A stretch of 27,799 nt of DNA from Sphingobium sp. CCH11-B1. Lineage in GTDB: Bacteria > Pseudomonadota > Alphaproteobacteria > Sphingomonadales > Sphingomonadaceae. The notes beneath the pieces are model-generated. The model was not told the DNA's origin and did no database searches. It was given only the letters and a program-made list of their open reading frames with translations. The stretch is from the NCBI RefSeq assembly GCF_001556865.1, contig NZ_LSJY01000158.1, forward strand, positions 1-27,799, in the 5' to 3' direction. A program made the position numbers and the translations under genes. Below, one piece after another: positions 1 to 8,665 of this stretch (position 1 is the stretch's first letter; each line of letters begins with the position of its first letter).

Positions 1-1
1 G

Positions 2-1102
2 ATCGCGGCGGTCGCGGTGCTGATCATCGCCTGCCCCTGTGCGCTGGGCCTCGCCACGCCAATGTCGATCATGGTCGGGGTCGGGCGCGGCGCGCAAGCC
101 GGTATCCTCATCAAGAACGCCGAAAGCCTGGAGCGTATGGAAAAAGTCGACACACTCGTCGTCGACAAGACCGGGACACTCACCGAAGGCAAACCCGCCG
201 TGGTAGCTGTGGAGACCGCCGAAGGGTTCGACGTGAACGAGGTCCTGCGCCTCGCCGCCAGCCTTGAACGCAGCAGCGAACACCCCCTAGCCGTGGCTGT
301 GGTCAAGGCTGCCGAGACAAGGGGCCTCACGATCAGCGAACCCGGCGAAGTCGACCAGCCGGTTGGCAAGGGGATCACCGGGCTGGTGGACGGACACAGG
401 CTTGTCGCGGGCAACGCCCGCTTCCTCGACGAACAGGGCATCGAGGTCGCGGCATTGGCGGAGCGGGCGGATCGGCTGCGCGCAGAGGGCGCGACCGCGA
501 TATTCCTCGGTGTCGATGGCAGGGTGGCCGGCGCCATCGGCATCGCCGATCCGGTGAAGGCGACCACGCCCGCCGCGCTCATGACGCTTGGAGAAGCGGG
601 CATCCACGTCATCATGCTGACCGGCGACAATCGCGTCACGGCGGAAGCTATCGCACGGCGGTTGGGCATTACCGACATCGAGGCCGACGTTCTGCCCGAC
701 CAGAAGAGCGAGATCGTCAAGCACCTGAGGCAACAGGGCCGTATCGTCGCCATGGCCGGCGACGGCGTGAACGATGCCCCCGCGCTCGCCGCCGCCGATG
801 TCGGCATCGCCATGGGTTCGGGCACCGATGTCGCGATCGAGAGTGCGGGCGTCACGCTGCTCAAGGGCGATCTGACCGGTATCGCCCGCGCCCGCAACCT
901 GAGCCACGCGACCATGGCCAACATCCGGCAGAACTTGTTTTTCGCCTTTGCCTATAATGTCGCTGGCATCCCGCTCGCGGCGGGTGCGCTCTACCCTCTG
1001 TTCGGGCTCATGCTTTCGCCCATTTTCGCGGCGGCGGCGATGGCGCTGTCCTCGGTCAGCGTAATCGGCAATGCCCTGCGCCTGAGGAGGATCGAGCTGT
1101 GA
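2..1102 (+). CDS. copA: Cu(I)-translocating P1B-type ATPase, C-terminal part (5' end outside window)
   Basis: Inner-membrane pump that uses ATP to export Cu(I) from the cytoplasm. The reading frame is open from base 2, so the start lies upstream and the N-terminal metal-binding domains and first helices are missing here. Visible in order: the CPC metal-site motif in a transmembrane helix (about bases 32-40), the DKTGT phosphorylation motif (Asp codon at 164), the SEHPLA nucleotide-binding HP motif, TGDN, and GDGVND of the hinge. The last two helices carry the YN pair and the MALSSVSV segment that mark Cu(I)-type (P1B-1) pumps. The stop overlaps the GTG of the next gene (GTGA), and cueR follows one gene later, which supports copper as substrate. 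Ag(I) is an equally possible cargo. Confidence 0.96.
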   Translation: MAAVAVLIIACPCALGLATPMSIMVGVGRGAQAGILIKNAESLERMEKVDTLVVDKTGTLTEGKPAVVAVETAEGFDVNEVLRLAASLERSSEHPLAVAVVKAAETRGLTISEPGEVDQPVGKGITGLVDGHRLVAGNARFLDEQGIEVAALAERADRLRAEGATAIFLGVDGRVAGAIGIADPVKATTPAALMTLGEAGIHVIMLTGDNRVTAEAIARRLGITDIEADVLPDQKSEIVKHLRQQGRIVAMAGDGVNDAPALAAADVGIAMGSGTDVAIESAGVTLLKGDLTGIARARNLSHATMANIRQNLFFAFAYNVAGIPLAAGALYPLFGLMLSPIFAAAAMALSSVSVIGNALRLRRIEL

Positions 1103-1302
1103 ATCTGACCAACAAGCGGGCCTGGTTACTGGCGGCAGTCTCGGCCGCTCTCATCGCAGCCTATCTGTTCTACCCGGAACACAGGCAACACCTGTTCGGC
1201 CTGCTCCCCTACGCTTTCCTGTTCGCCTGTCCGTTGCTGCACTTCTTCCATGGCGGGCATCATCATGGCCATCACGCACCCCCCGGCGAGCAACGTCCAT
1301 GA
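1099..1302 (+). CDS. Small His-rich membrane protein (DUF2933-like)
   Basis: A 67-residue protein starting at GTG within the copA stop (GTGA) and ending inside the cueR start (ATGA), so it is probably translationally coupled on both sides. It has a short basic N-terminus, a hydrophobic helix at about 9-24, a second hydrophobic stretch at about 33-50 ending CPLLHFFH, and a tail with His clusters (HGGHHHGHH). This fits the small DUF2933 family, often found beside metal-resistance genes; that family assignment is from memory. The His-rich tail could hold Cu(I), Ag(I) or other soft metals at the membrane near CopA. Its biochemical role is unknown. No catalytic motif is present. Confidence 0.8.
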   Translation: MNLTNKRAWLLAAVSAALIAAYLFYPEHRQHLFGLLPYAFLFACPLLHFFHGGHHHGHHAPPGEQRP

Positions 1303-1745
1303 ACAGCGGGCAGCTCTCGAAAGTGACGGGCGTGTCGCAGCGGATGATCCGCCACTACGAGGCTATTGGCCTGATGCCGCCGCCAAACCGGCGCGACAAC
1401 GGCTATCGGGATTATTCCCCGCGTTCGGTCGAGCGCCTGCGCTTTATTGCCAATGCCCGCGATCTCGGATTTTCGGTAAATGAAATAGCAGCGCTACTAG
1501 GCCTGTGGGATGACCGCGAAAGAGCTAGCGGCGAAGTCAAGGCGATCGCGCTCGGGCACGCCGAGGATCTCGCGCGCAAGGCGGAGGCGCTAGAAGCGAT
1601 GCGGCTCACACTGCTGGAACTGGCCGAAGGGTGTAACGGGGATTCAAGGCCGGATTGCCCGATCCTTGCGGGCCTTGCCGAAACGCGGCAACGTCCCGCG
1701 CGGGAATTGACAAGGGCCAGGCACAAGCCGAAAGAAATATTGTGA
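1299..1745 (+). CDS. cueR: MerR-family copper-responsive regulator CueR
   Basis: A 148-residue MerR-family activator expected to sense cytoplasmic Cu(I) or Ag(I) and turn on copper-export promoters by DNA distortion. The N-terminal winged helix-turn-helix is clear (about 1-70, with MIRHYEAIGL and NGYRDYS), followed by a dimerisation helix. The metal loop has Cys112 and Cys120 (GCNGDSRPDC), the same spacing and numbering as E. coli CueR, and residue 77 is Ser, the position that marks sensors of +1 ions. The start ATG overlaps the previous stop (ATGA) and the stop overlaps a following GTG. The gene therefore sits inside the operon it probably controls. I did not find a convincing CueR operator in this window; the likely one is upstream of copA, outside. 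Confidence 0.93.
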   Translation: MNSGQLSKVTGVSQRMIRHYEAIGLMPPPNRRDNGYRDYSPRSVERLRFIANARDLGFSVNEIAALLGLWDDRERASGEVKAIALGHAEDLARKAEALEAMRLTLLELAEGCNGDSRPDCPILAGLAETRQRPARELTRARHKPKEIL

Positions 1746-2113
1746 AACGTCGCTTTTCCCTGTTGATGCTTCTGGGTGCACTGCTTGGCCTCTTGGGACA
1801 GGAAGTAGCGTTTGCGCACGTCATGCCAGTCGATGGGGCTGTGCAATTGGTTGCTGCCGCGCAGATGAGCCCGGAATGCGCGGAAATGATGGGTCTCGCG
1901 AAACAGAAACCGCAGTCCGGAAAGCCTTGCGAGGGCATGACGCCCGACTGTATCGCCAAGATGGGCTGCGCGGTTCCACTCGCGCTTTTACCGCCCATCG
2001 CATCCGATGCTGCACGGGAATACCGTGCCGAGATCCCGCGACTCACCCTTGCAGCGCCTCTGATCGGCCGCAATGTCGGCCCGGAACCCGAGCCACCCGC
2101 ACGCCTTGGCTGA
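1742..2113 (+). CDS. Small secreted Cys/Met-containing protein of copper cluster, unknown family
   Basis: A 123-residue protein from a GTG that overlaps the cueR stop (GTGA). In-frame codons upstream of this GTG exist, but they lie inside cueR and would remove the signal peptide from the N-terminus. Residues 1-25 form a signal peptide (basic KRR, then a Leu-rich core, cleavage likely after AFA). The mature part has Cys46, Cys63, Cys70 and Cys76 mixed with Met residues (SPECAEMM, CEGMTPDCIAKMGC), which looks like a periplasmic soft-metal site. The C-terminal third is Pro/Ala-rich with no clear fold. I recognise no named family. Its place between cueR and the efflux genes supports a copper-binding or buffering role, which is inference. 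Confidence 0.78.
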   Translation: MKRRFSLLMLLGALLGLLGQEVAFAHVMPVDGAVQLVAAAQMSPECAEMMGLAKQKPQSGKPCEGMTPDCIAKMGCAVPLALLPPIASDAAREYRAEIPRLTLAAPLIGRNVGPEPEPPARLG

Positions 2114-2130
2114 ACTCTAGCGGCGCGCCC

Positions 2131-2148
2131 GCGAACCTTCGTGTTCGC
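2131..2148 (+). other. Short hairpin in the 72-base gap before the 88-aa gene
   Basis: A perfect 6-bp inverted repeat, GCGAAC at 2131-2136 and GTTCGC at 2143-2148, encloses a CTTCGT loop. No T-run follows, so it is not a good intrinsic terminator. It lies between two co-directional small secreted-protein genes and may be an mRNA stability or processing element. Function is unproven. Confidence 0.3.
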
Positions 2149-2185
2149 AGCGTGCCTCCACACCAGTTCAACCAAGGAATTTCAC

Positions 2186-2452
2186 ATGAAGACGATTATC
2201 GCGCTCGCCGCATTTGCGGCAGCCCTCGCTACCGCATCCGTTGCCTCCGCCCATGATAACGCGGGCGGCCATTGGGAATGGAAGTCCCAGCCTTCGTTCG
2301 GACCGAAGTCGACTGGGCCCTCGCGCATCCGCGTCTGGGTCAAGGACAGAGAGACGAGCATGGCCAATTGCGATTGCGCCATGATGAAGGCGGATGCTGC
2401 CGGCTGCATGATGGACATGCGCGGCAAGACCGCAAAGCCATCGGCCGGCTAA
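2186..2452 (+). CDS. Small secreted CxC/Met-rich protein, probable periplasmic metal binder
   Basis: An 88-residue protein starting at ATG 2186 with AAGGA eight bases upstream; a longer in-frame version from 2141 would bury the signal peptide. Residues 1-22 are a typical Sec signal (Ala-rich, cleavage after ASA). The mature protein begins HDNAGGHWEW and ends with a compact soft-metal motif: Cys62, Cys64, Met66, Met67, Cys74, Met75, Met76 and Met78. No known domain is recognised. It lies 72 bases after the previous small secreted protein and 139 bases before cusC. A role as a periplasmic Cu(I)/Ag(I) sponge or as a donor to CusCBA is inferred from composition and position only. Confidence 0.78.
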   Translation: MKTIIALAAFAAALATASVASAHDNAGGHWEWKSQPSFGPKSTGPSRIRVWVKDRETSMANCDCAMMKADAAGCMMDMRGKTAKPSAG

Positions 2453-2499
2453 GGCGATTGCCTGGCCGATACCGATAAACAGAAGCGAGCCAGGCGCGT

Positions 2500-2534
2500 G
2501 GCGCCGGCGGAGTTTGCCCCTCTTCGCCGGCGCC
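2500..2534 (+). terminator. GC-rich stem-loop between the copA group and cusCBA
   Basis: A strong inverted repeat: left arm 2500-2512 (GGCGCCGGCGGAG), right arm 2522-2534 (CTTCGCCGGCGCC), nine-base loop. Ten pairs are perfect, then one G-T and two more pairs. It is followed by CCGTTTGTCC, with only a short T-run, so it may be a partial terminator, an attenuator, or an mRNA end protector that sets different levels for copA-cueR and cusCBA. It occupies the only larger gap (2453-2591) in the copper block. Confidence 0.5.
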
Positions 2535-2580
2535 CCGTTTGTCCGGGCTTCCTCGCGCATCGGTCTTGGCTCTGCCGATC

Positions 2581-2586
2581 AGGAGA
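2581..2586 (+). promoter_or_regulatory. Ribosome binding site that fixes the cusC start
   Basis: AGGAGA lies five bases before the ATG at 2592. It selects this ATG over the longer in-frame reading from 2514, and the chosen start begins directly with a signal peptide. Confidence 0.75.
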
Positions 2587-2591
2587 TCCCC

Positions 2592-3821
2592 ATGCGAATA
2601 ATTGTTCTGGCGCCGCTTCTCGCGGTGATCCCGGGCGCTGCGTTGGCCGAACCGCTGACCTTCGATGTCGCGCTCCAGCGAGCCGCCCGCGAGGCACCGT
2701 CGCTGCAAGCAAGCGCGACCGGGGTCGAGGCCACGCGTTCGGCCGCGATTGCCGCCGGCCGCCTGCCCGATCCCACGCTTGATCTCGGTGTTCAGGGATT
2801 TCCGGTTTCCGGCCCCAACGCCGGGAGCTTCAACCGCGACGATTTCACCATGACGACCGTCGGTCTCAGCCAGCAGTTTCCCAATCCTGCCAAGCGCCGC
2901 GCCCAGCGGTCCCGCGCGCAGGCGGAGATCGGCATTGCCGAGGCAGGGGTTGCGGTCGAGACACAGAATGTCCGTCTCGAGACCGCGCTCGCTTGGGTCG
3001 ATCTCTTCTATGCCAGACGCCGGCTCGCACAGTTACAGCTACTCGACGCAAGCCTTGGCGACCTGCAGGAAACGGTTTCCGCGAGGCTGGCGTCGGGCTC
3101 GGCGCGGCCCAGTGCTGCGCTCGAACCCGATCAGCTGCGCGCGGCAGTGGGCGATCGTCGCAGCGAACTTTCCGCCGAAGTCACGAAGGCGCAGGCAAGA
3201 CTGGCGCGTTTTACCGGGGATCTCCAAGCCGACGCCTTGGGCGATCCGCCCGTGCTTGAAGTGGATCGTGCCGGGCTGGCGGCGGGGCTGGCATCGCTGC
3301 CGCGTTTGCAGGCCCTCGATGCCGAGACGAAGGCGGCTGAGGCGGACACCGAACTTGCACGCGCCGACAAGCATCCCGACTGGCGGGTCAGCACGTCCTA
3401 TGGTCGCCGGGACCCCGCGTTTGGCGATCTGGTGTCGGTCGGTGTCAGCATCGATCTGCCGCTCTTTGCCAAACGCCGCCAGGATCCGAAAATCGCCGCG
3501 CGAGCGAGCGAAGCTGAACGGGCGCGGCTGATGCGCACCGCCGGGGAACGCGAACTCTCGGCCGCGCTCGATGGCGATCTTGCCGACCATGACATGCATC
3601 ATCAGCGGCTTATGAACGCACGCAATACGCTGGTGCCGCTCGCCAAGCGCCGAGCCGAGCTGGACATGGCGAGCTATGCTGCCGGCAAGCTCGACCTCGG
3701 TAGCGCGCTGCTCTCGACGCTCGCGCTCGCCGAAGCCGAGGTCGATGCGCTGGCGCGCGAGTCGGATGTCATGCGCGACGCGATTCGGATCAATTTTACT
3801 TACGGGGAGATGCGGCCATGA
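2592..3821 (+). CDS. cusC: TolC-family outer-membrane channel of Cu/Ag efflux (CusC/CzcC-like)
   Basis: A 409-residue outer-membrane efflux protein that should form the exit duct of the CusCBA pump. A signal peptide covers residues 1-19 (cleavage after ALA). The mature part has the two-repeat helical layout of the TolC/OEP family, with long Ala/Arg/Glu/Leu-rich helices such as the one around AQRSRAQAEIGIAEAG, and a second repeat beginning near DWRVSTSYGRRDP. It has no lipobox Cys after the signal, unlike E. coli CusC, so it is probably not lipidated. The stop overlaps the start of cusB (ATGA), which indicates coupled translation. Substrate assignment rests on the cusB and cusA neighbours; OEP sequence alone does not separate CusC from CzcC. 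Confidence 0.9.
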   Translation: MRIIVLAPLLAVIPGAALAEPLTFDVALQRAAREAPSLQASATGVEATRSAAIAAGRLPDPTLDLGVQGFPVSGPNAGSFNRDDFTMTTVGLSQQFPNPAKRRAQRSRAQAEIGIAEAGVAVETQNVRLETALAWVDLFYARRRLAQLQLLDASLGDLQETVSARLASGSARPSAALEPDQLRAAVGDRRSELSAEVTKAQARLARFTGDLQADALGDPPVLEVDRAGLAAGLASLPRLQALDAETKAAEADTELARADKHPDWRVSTSYGRRDPAFGDLVSVGVSIDLPLFAKRRQDPKIAARASEAERARLMRTAGERELSAALDGDLADHDMHHQRLMNARNTLVPLAKRRAELDMASYAAGKLDLGSALLSTLALAEAEVDALARESDVMRDAIRINFTYGEMRP

Positions 3822-5053
3822 GCATGGACGCGAAGAACGCGGCGCGCTGGGGCGCCGGAGTATTGGCTGTCGCATTGGTTGCAGGTGGCAGCGGCTATTG
3901 GCTCGGCCAGCGTGGTGGACCTGCCGACGAAGCCGGATCGGCTCAAGCAGAGCGCAGGGTCCTTTACTGGTACGACCCGATGGTGCCGCAGGAGCGTTAC
4001 GACAATCCCAATTCGCTTTCGTCGATGGGAATGAAGACCATCCCCAAATATGCCGATGGAGCGCCTGCCGCGAACGCTGTGCCGGGGGTCAGCATCGATC
4101 CCGCCGCGCGGCAGAATCTGGGGCTGCGCATCGCCGCAGCGGAGATGGGAAGCTTGCCTTCCTCGCTCGCTGTCACCGGCACGATCGACTTCAACCAGCG
4201 CAACGTGGCAATCGTTCAGGCGCGCTCGGGAGGGTTCGTAACACGTGTCTATGATCGCGCGCCGGGCGATGTGATCGGCGCAGGCGCGCCGATTGCCGAC
4301 GTGCAACTGCCCGAATGGGGCGGCGCGCAAGGTGAATTCCTCGCGGTCAGACGGCTCGGCAAGCCCGAACTGACAGCAGCGGCGCGTCAGCGGTTGCGGC
4401 TAATGGGTATGTCGGAAAGGCTGATCGCTGAGGTCGAACGGACGGGCCGGACCAACGGCGCGGTGACGATCACCTCACCGATCGCAGGCGCGATCCAGAC
4501 GCTCGACGCCCGCGCGGGCGTAACACTGGCGCAGGGCCAGACGCTTGCGCAGGTGACGGGTATCGGTACGGTCTGGCTCAACGCCGCCGTGCCCGAGGCG
4601 CAGGCTGGTACCGTTCGCATCGGGCAGAGCACCAATGCGACGCTAGCGGCCTTTCCTGGCGAGCCTTTCACGGGCAGAGTTATTGCGATCCTGCCAACGA
4701 CACGGGCGGAAAGCCGCACGCTGACCGTGCGGATTGAACTTACCAATCGTGGCGGACGCCTCAGGCCCGGTATGTTCGCCAGCGTCGCACTGGGCGGCGA
4801 TCAAAAGCAGGCGCTGCTGGTGCCGAGCGAAGCGGTGATCCGCACCGGTGCGCGAACCCTCGTCATGCTCGCGCTTGAAGGAGGCCGCTACCGCCCGGCC
4901 GAGATCCGCACTGGCCGCGAGGGTGGCGGCAGGACCGAAATTCTCGACGGGCTGGCCGCGGGCGAGAAGATCGTGGCGTCGGGCCAGTTTCTGCTCGATT
5001 CCGAAGCTAGCCTCACCGGAATGACCGCTCGCCCAATCGGAGGCGGTAAGTGA
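3818..5053 (+). CDS. cusB: RND periplasmic adaptor of Cu/Ag efflux, CusB-like
   Basis: A 411-residue membrane-fusion protein linking the inner-membrane pump to the outer channel. Residues 11-30 are an N-terminal hydrophobic anchor or signal. The heavy-metal-binding segment is clear: YWYDPM at 50-55 and [13 protein letters not shown] at about 69-80. Met55, Met70 and Met72 reproduce the 15- and 2-residue spacing of the three Cu/Ag-binding Met residues of E. coli CusB. Barrel-sandwich and beta-barrel segments follow ([10 protein letters not shown], then LRPGMFASV, then LVPSEAVI). It starts inside the cusC stop (ATGA) and ends inside the cusA GTG (GTGA). The three-Met signature makes Cu(I)/Ag(I) much more likely than Zn/Co/Cd. 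Confidence 0.94.
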   Translation: MSMDAKNAARWGAGVLAVALVAGGSGYWLGQRGGPADEAGSAQAERRVLYWYDPMVPQERYDNPNSLSSMGMKTIPKYADGAPAANAVPGVSIDPAARQNLGLRIAAAEMGSLPSSLAVTGTIDFNQRNVAIVQARSGGFVTRVYDRAPGDVIGAGAPIADVQLPEWGGAQGEFLAVRRLGKPELTAAARQRLRLMGMSERLIAEVERTGRTNGAVTITSPIAGAIQTLDARAGVTLAQGQTLAQVTGIGTVWLNAAVPEAQAGTVRIGQSTNATLAAFPGEPFTGRVIAILPTTRAESRTLTVRIELTNRGGRLRPGMFASVALGGDQKQALLVPSEAVIRTGARTLVMLALEGGRYRPAEIRTGREGGGRTEILDGLAAGEKIVASGQFLLDSEASLTGMTARPIGGGK

Positions 5054-8000
5054 TCGCCGCGATCATCCGCGCTTCGGTCAGGGGGCGCAATCTCGTCCTC
5101 GCCGCCGCGCTGGTGCTCACCGCGATCGGTGTGGCGGCGGTGCGCACTACGCCGGTCGATGCGCTGCCCGATCTCTCGGACGTTCAGGTCATCATCCGCA
5201 CGACCTGGCCGGGACAGGCGCCGCAGATCGTCGAGAACCAGGTCACCTATCCGATCACCTCGACCATGCTCTCGGTGCCGGGCGCGCGGGTGGTGCGCGG
5301 CTATTCTTTCGCCGGCGACAGCTTCGTCTATGTCCTGTTCGACGACGGCACCGATCTCTACTGGGCGCGCAGCCGGGTGCTCGAATACCTCAGCCAGGTA
5401 CAGAGCCGTTTGCCCGAAGGAGCCAAGGCATCGCTCGGCCCCGATGCAACTGGCGTTGGCTGGATCTACGAATATGCGCTGGTGGACAAAACGGGAGGGC
5501 ACGATCTCGCCCAATTGCGCTCGATCCAGGACTGGTTCCTGCGCTTCGAGCTCAAGACCGTTCCAGGTGTCGCCGAGGTCGCCAGCATCGGCGGCATGGT
5601 CAAGCAGTATCAGGTGGTCGTCGATCCGCAGAAGCTCGCGGCCTATGGCGTCACTGCCAGTGAAGTCGGCGAAGCCCTGAAGCGCGCCAATCAGGAGGTC
5701 GGTGGTGCGAGCGTCGAGATGGCCGGCGCCGATTATACTGTGCGCGCCAACGGCTATCTCAAGACCCTCGACGACTTCCGCGCCGTGCCGCTGCGTACCG
5801 CGGCGGGCGGCATTCCCGTGACGCTGGGCGACGTCGCGACGGTGCAGGTCGGCCCGGAGATGCGCCGCGGCATCGCCGAACTCAATGGCGAGGGCGAAGT
5901 CGCGGGCGGCGTCATCGTCATGCGTCAGGGTCAGAACGCGCGGGCGGTGATCGACGGCGTCAGAGCTAAGCTCGAGGAACTCAAGAAGAGCCTGCCACCG
6001 GGTGTCGAGATCGTCACCACCTATGACCGCTCTGGCCTGATCGACCGCGCGATCGAGAACCTCACCGGCAAGCTGTTCGAGGAATTCATCATCGTTGCCC
6101 TGGTCTGCGCGCTGTTCCTATGGCACGCGCGCTCGGCGTTGGTGGCGATCCTGACACTGCCGCTGGGAATTTTGATCGCCTTCATTGTCATGCGCCTGCA
6201 GGGGCTCAACGCGAACATCCTGTCATTGGGTGGCATCGCCATTGCCATCGGCGCGATGGTCGATGCGGCGGTTGTGATGATCGAGAATGCCCACAAGCAT
6301 CTCGAACGCTGGCATCAGGCCAACCCCGCCAGCGAGCCGGACAAGTCGACGCGCTGGTTGATCGTCACCCTCGCCGCCGAGGAAGTCGGCCCGGCGCTAT
6401 TCCTCAGTCTGCTGATCATCACCTTCTCGTTCCTGCCAATCTTCACGCTGCAGGGGCAGGAAGGTCGCCTATTCGCGCCCCTCGCCTTCACCAAGACTTA
6501 TGCGATGGCCGCGGCAGCATTCCTCTCGATCACGCTGATTCCAGTGCTGATGGGGCTGTTGATCCGGGGACGCATCCCGAGCGAGGAAGCGAATCCGATC
6601 AACCGCTGGTTGGCGCGTATCTATCGTCCGGCGATCGACTGGGTGCTGAAGCGCCCGAAGCAGACACTGCTGATCGCCGTGCTGATCTTCGCCACCACTC
6701 TTTGGCCGATGACCAGGATCGGTGGCGAGTTCCTGCCACAGATGAACGAGGGCGACCTGCTCTACATGCCCTCGGCGCTGCCAGGCCTTTCGCCGGCGGA
6801 AGCCGGCCGGCTGCTCCAGCAGACCGACCGAATGATCAAGACCGTGCCCGAGGTCGAAAGTGTATTCGGCAAGGCCGGCCGCGCCGATAGCGCGACCGAT
6901 CCGGCGCCGCTCGAGATGTTCGAGACGACGATCCGGTTCAAACCCCGCGAACAGTGGCGCCCCGGCATGACGCCCGAAAAGCTGGTCGATGAGCTGGACG
7001 CGCGGGTCAAGGTGCCCGGCCTCGCCAATTTCTGGATCCCGCCGATCCGCAACCGTATCGACATGCTCGCAACCGGCATCAAGAGCCCGGTCGGTATCAA
7101 GGTAGCCGGCTCCAACCTCTCTGAGATCGACCGCACCGCAAAGCAGATCGAGCAGGTGGTGAAAGCTGTGCCCGGTGTTGCCTCGGCGCTGGCCGAGCGG
7201 TTGACTGGCGGACGTTACATCGATGTCGATGTCAACCGCGCCACGGCAGGCCGCTACGGCCTCAATGTAGCGGACGTCCAAGCGGTGGTCTCGGGCGCGA
7301 TCGGCGGCGAGAGCATCGGCCAGACCGTCGAAGGCCTAGCGCGCTACCCGATCCAAGTCCGTTACCCCCGCGAAATCCGCGATAGCCCGGACAAACTTGC
7401 AGCGCTGCCGGTGCTAACGCCCGCGGGTCAGCAGATCACGCTCGGAACCGTAGCCTCGATCCGGGTAAGCGACGGTCCGCCGATGCTGCGAAGCGAAAAC
7501 GGCAGACCGGTCACCTGGATCTATGTCGATGGGCGCGACCGCGATATGCAGACGCTGGTCAGCGACATCCAGCAGGCTATCGTGCGCGATGTCAAACTCC
7601 CGCCGGGCGTCAGCGTTTCGTACACCGGTCAGTACGAGTTTTTCGTCCGCGCCAAGGAGCGGATGAAGCTCGTTATCCCGGTGACGCTCGCGATCATCTT
7701 CGTACTGCTGTACTTGACCTTCCGCCGCTGGGACGAAGCGCTGTTGATCATGGGCACCTTGCCTTTCGCGCTGACCGGCGGACTGTGGCTGCTCTACTTG
7801 CTCGGCTACAATCAGTCGGTGGCGAGTGCGGTTGGGTTCATCGCGCTTGCCGGCGTCGCTGCCGAGTTCGGCGTGGTGATGCTGATCTATCTGAAGCAGG
7901 CTCTGGAAGCACGGGAGGATTGCGATGTTGCCGCCGCTGTGCGCGAGGGCGCGCTACTGCGCGTGCGGCCCAAGGCGATGACCGTCGCGGTGATTCTCGC

Positions 8001-8184
8001 TGGCCTGTTCCCGGTCCTGGTGGGTGGCGGCACCGGGTCGGAAGTCATGAGCCGGATTGCCGCGCCGATGGTCGGCGGAATGCTCACCGCACCGCTCTTG
8101 TCGATGCTAATCATTCCCGCCGCCTATCTGCTGATGCGCCGCAAATCCCAACGCCAAGTTCAACCCGAAGGAGAAGTGAAGTGA
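5050..8184 (+). CDS. cusA: RND inner-membrane Cu(I)/Ag(I) efflux pump, CusA-like
   Basis: A 1044-residue proton-driven RND pump of the heavy-metal (HME) class, full length for the family. The first helix is at about 14-31, the two large periplasmic loops are intact, and there are two sets of helices (about 340-505 and 870-1035). Met573, Met623 and Met672, the three cleft ligands of E. coli CusA, are present at the same numbers ([20 protein letters not shown]). The proton-relay Asp is Asp405 in [13 protein letters not shown]. The HME hallmark [12 protein letters not shown] is present. It starts at GTG within the cusB stop and ends overlapping the next GTG. These ligands make Cu(I)/Ag(I) the confident substrate. 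Confidence 0.97.
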   Translation: MIAAIIRASVRGRNLVLAAALVLTAIGVAAVRTTPVDALPDLSDVQVIIRTTWPGQAPQIVENQVTYPITSTMLSVPGARVVRGYSFAGDSFVYVLFDDGTDLYWARSRVLEYLSQVQSRLPEGAKASLGPDATGVGWIYEYALVDKTGGHDLAQLRSIQDWFLRFELKTVPGVAEVASIGGMVKQYQVVVDPQKLAAYGVTASEVGEALKRANQEVGGASVEMAGADYTVRANGYLKTLDDFRAVPLRTAAGGIPVTLGDVATVQVGPEMRRGIAELNGEGEVAGGVIVMRQGQNARAVIDGVRAKLEELKKSLPPGVEIVTTYDRSGLIDRAIENLTGKLFEEFIIVALVCALFLWHARSALVAILTLPLGILIAFIVMRLQGLNANILSLGGIAIAIGAMVDAAVVMIENAHKHLERWHQANPASEPDKSTRWLIVTLAAEEVGPALFLSLLIITFSFLPIFTLQGQEGRLFAPLAFTKTYAMAAAAFLSITLIPVLMGLLIRGRIPSEEANPINRWLARIYRPAIDWVLKRPKQTLLIAVLIFATTLWPMTRIGGEFLPQMNEGDLLYMPSALPGLSPAEAGRLLQQTDRMIKTVPEVESVFGKAGRADSATDPAPLEMFETTIRFKPREQWRPGMTPEKLVDELDARVKVPGLANFWIPPIRNRIDMLATGIKSPVGIKVAGSNLSEIDRTAKQIEQVVKAVPGVASALAERLTGGRYIDVDVNRATAGRYGLNVADVQAVVSGAIGGESIGQTVEGLARYPIQVRYPREIRDSPDKLAALPVLTPAGQQITLGTVASIRVSDGPPMLRSENGRPVTWIYVDGRDRDMQTLVSDIQQAIVRDVKLPPGVSVSYTGQYEFFVRAKERMKLVIPVTLAIIFVLLYLTFRRWDEALLIMGTLPFALTGGLWLLYLLGYNQSVASAVGFIALAGVAAEFGVVMLIYLKQALEAREDCDVAAAVREGALLRVRPKAMTVAVILAGLFPVLVGGGTGSEVMSRIAAPMVGGMLTAPLLSMLIIPAAYLLMRRKSQRQVQPEGEVK

Positions 8185-8555
8185 AGAAATCCCTGATTAT
8201 CGTGTCCAGCCTCGTGCTGGTGGCCTCGCTCGCCGCCTGCAAGAAGGAAGCCGAAGCACCGAAACCCGCTGAGATTGTTGCCACCAATACTGGCAGCATG
8301 TCCGAGATGCCGATGGCGACGGAAATGAAGCACGGCAGGGGTGTCGGGACTGTGACCCAGATCGATGCGGCCAAGGGCGTGGTGACGCTCGATCACGGTG
8401 CAATCGCCGAGCTTCAATGGCCCGCCATGAAGATGGGTTTCGCCATCAAGCCGGACCTGCTCACGGGAATCAACGTTGGCGACAAGGTCGCGTTCGAGAT
8501 CGACTGGGACGGCAAGGCCGGGACGGTGACGAAGATCACGAAAGCAGCGAAATAG
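8181..8555 (+). CDS. cusF: CusF-like periplasmic Cu/Ag metallochaperone, predicted lipoprotein
   Basis: A 124-residue protein from a GTG overlapping the cusA stop (GTGA). The N-terminus is a lipoprotein signal with lipobox LAAC, so the mature protein should be lipid-anchored at Cys20; E. coli CusF is soluble, so this is a variant. The C-terminal half is a CusF beta-barrel (about 50-122). His72, Trp80, Met83 and Met85 reproduce exactly the 8-3-2 spacing of the CusF Cu(I) site (His, capping Trp, two Met), within [17 protein letters not shown]. The linker before it is rich in Met and Glu. It should hand Cu(I)/Ag(I) to CusB/CusA from the membrane surface. The lipid anchor is a prediction from sequence. 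Confidence 0.92.
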   Translation: MKKSLIIVSSLVLVASLAACKKEAEAPKPAEIVATNTGSMSEMPMATEMKHGRGVGTVTQIDAAKGVVTLDHGAIAELQWPAMKMGFAIKPDLLTGINVGDKVAFEIDWDGKAGTVTKITKAAK

Positions 8556-8578
8556 AGACCATGCGTTGGACGCTGTGG

Positions 8579-8601
8579 GGGAGGTCAGTGTCCGACTTCC
8601 C
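8579..8601 (+). terminator. Weak stem-loop after the cusF-like gene
   Basis: GGGAGGTC at 8579-8586 can pair with GACTTCCC at 8594-8601 (one G-U pair, 7-base loop). No T-run follows, so termination would be poor. It lies in the 110-base gap between the CusF-like gene and the 168-aa gene. Confidence 0.25.
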
Positions 8602-8665
8602 GCACTAATGGAGAAGGAGGGCAGGGGATCAAAGGCGATGAGATGAAAACAGATGGAGGTTGGAC

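Noticed and set aside
287..907. 206-codon open frame on the - strand opposite copA
   Set aside because: Covers the conserved P-type ATPase domain in antisense; Asp/His/Gly-rich with no domain.
2555..2582. ATCGG...CCGAT inverted repeat before cusC as an operator
   Set aside because: Only five bases per arm, common in this base composition, and it does not fit the spacing of a MerR-type promoter.
3039..3875. 278-codon open frame on the - strand opposite cusC
   Set aside because: Shadow of the cusC coding strand; no start signal and no family match.
6120..6890. 256-codon open frame in another frame of cusA
   Set aside because: Overlaps the conserved helices and cleft of CusA, and has no independent start signal or domain.
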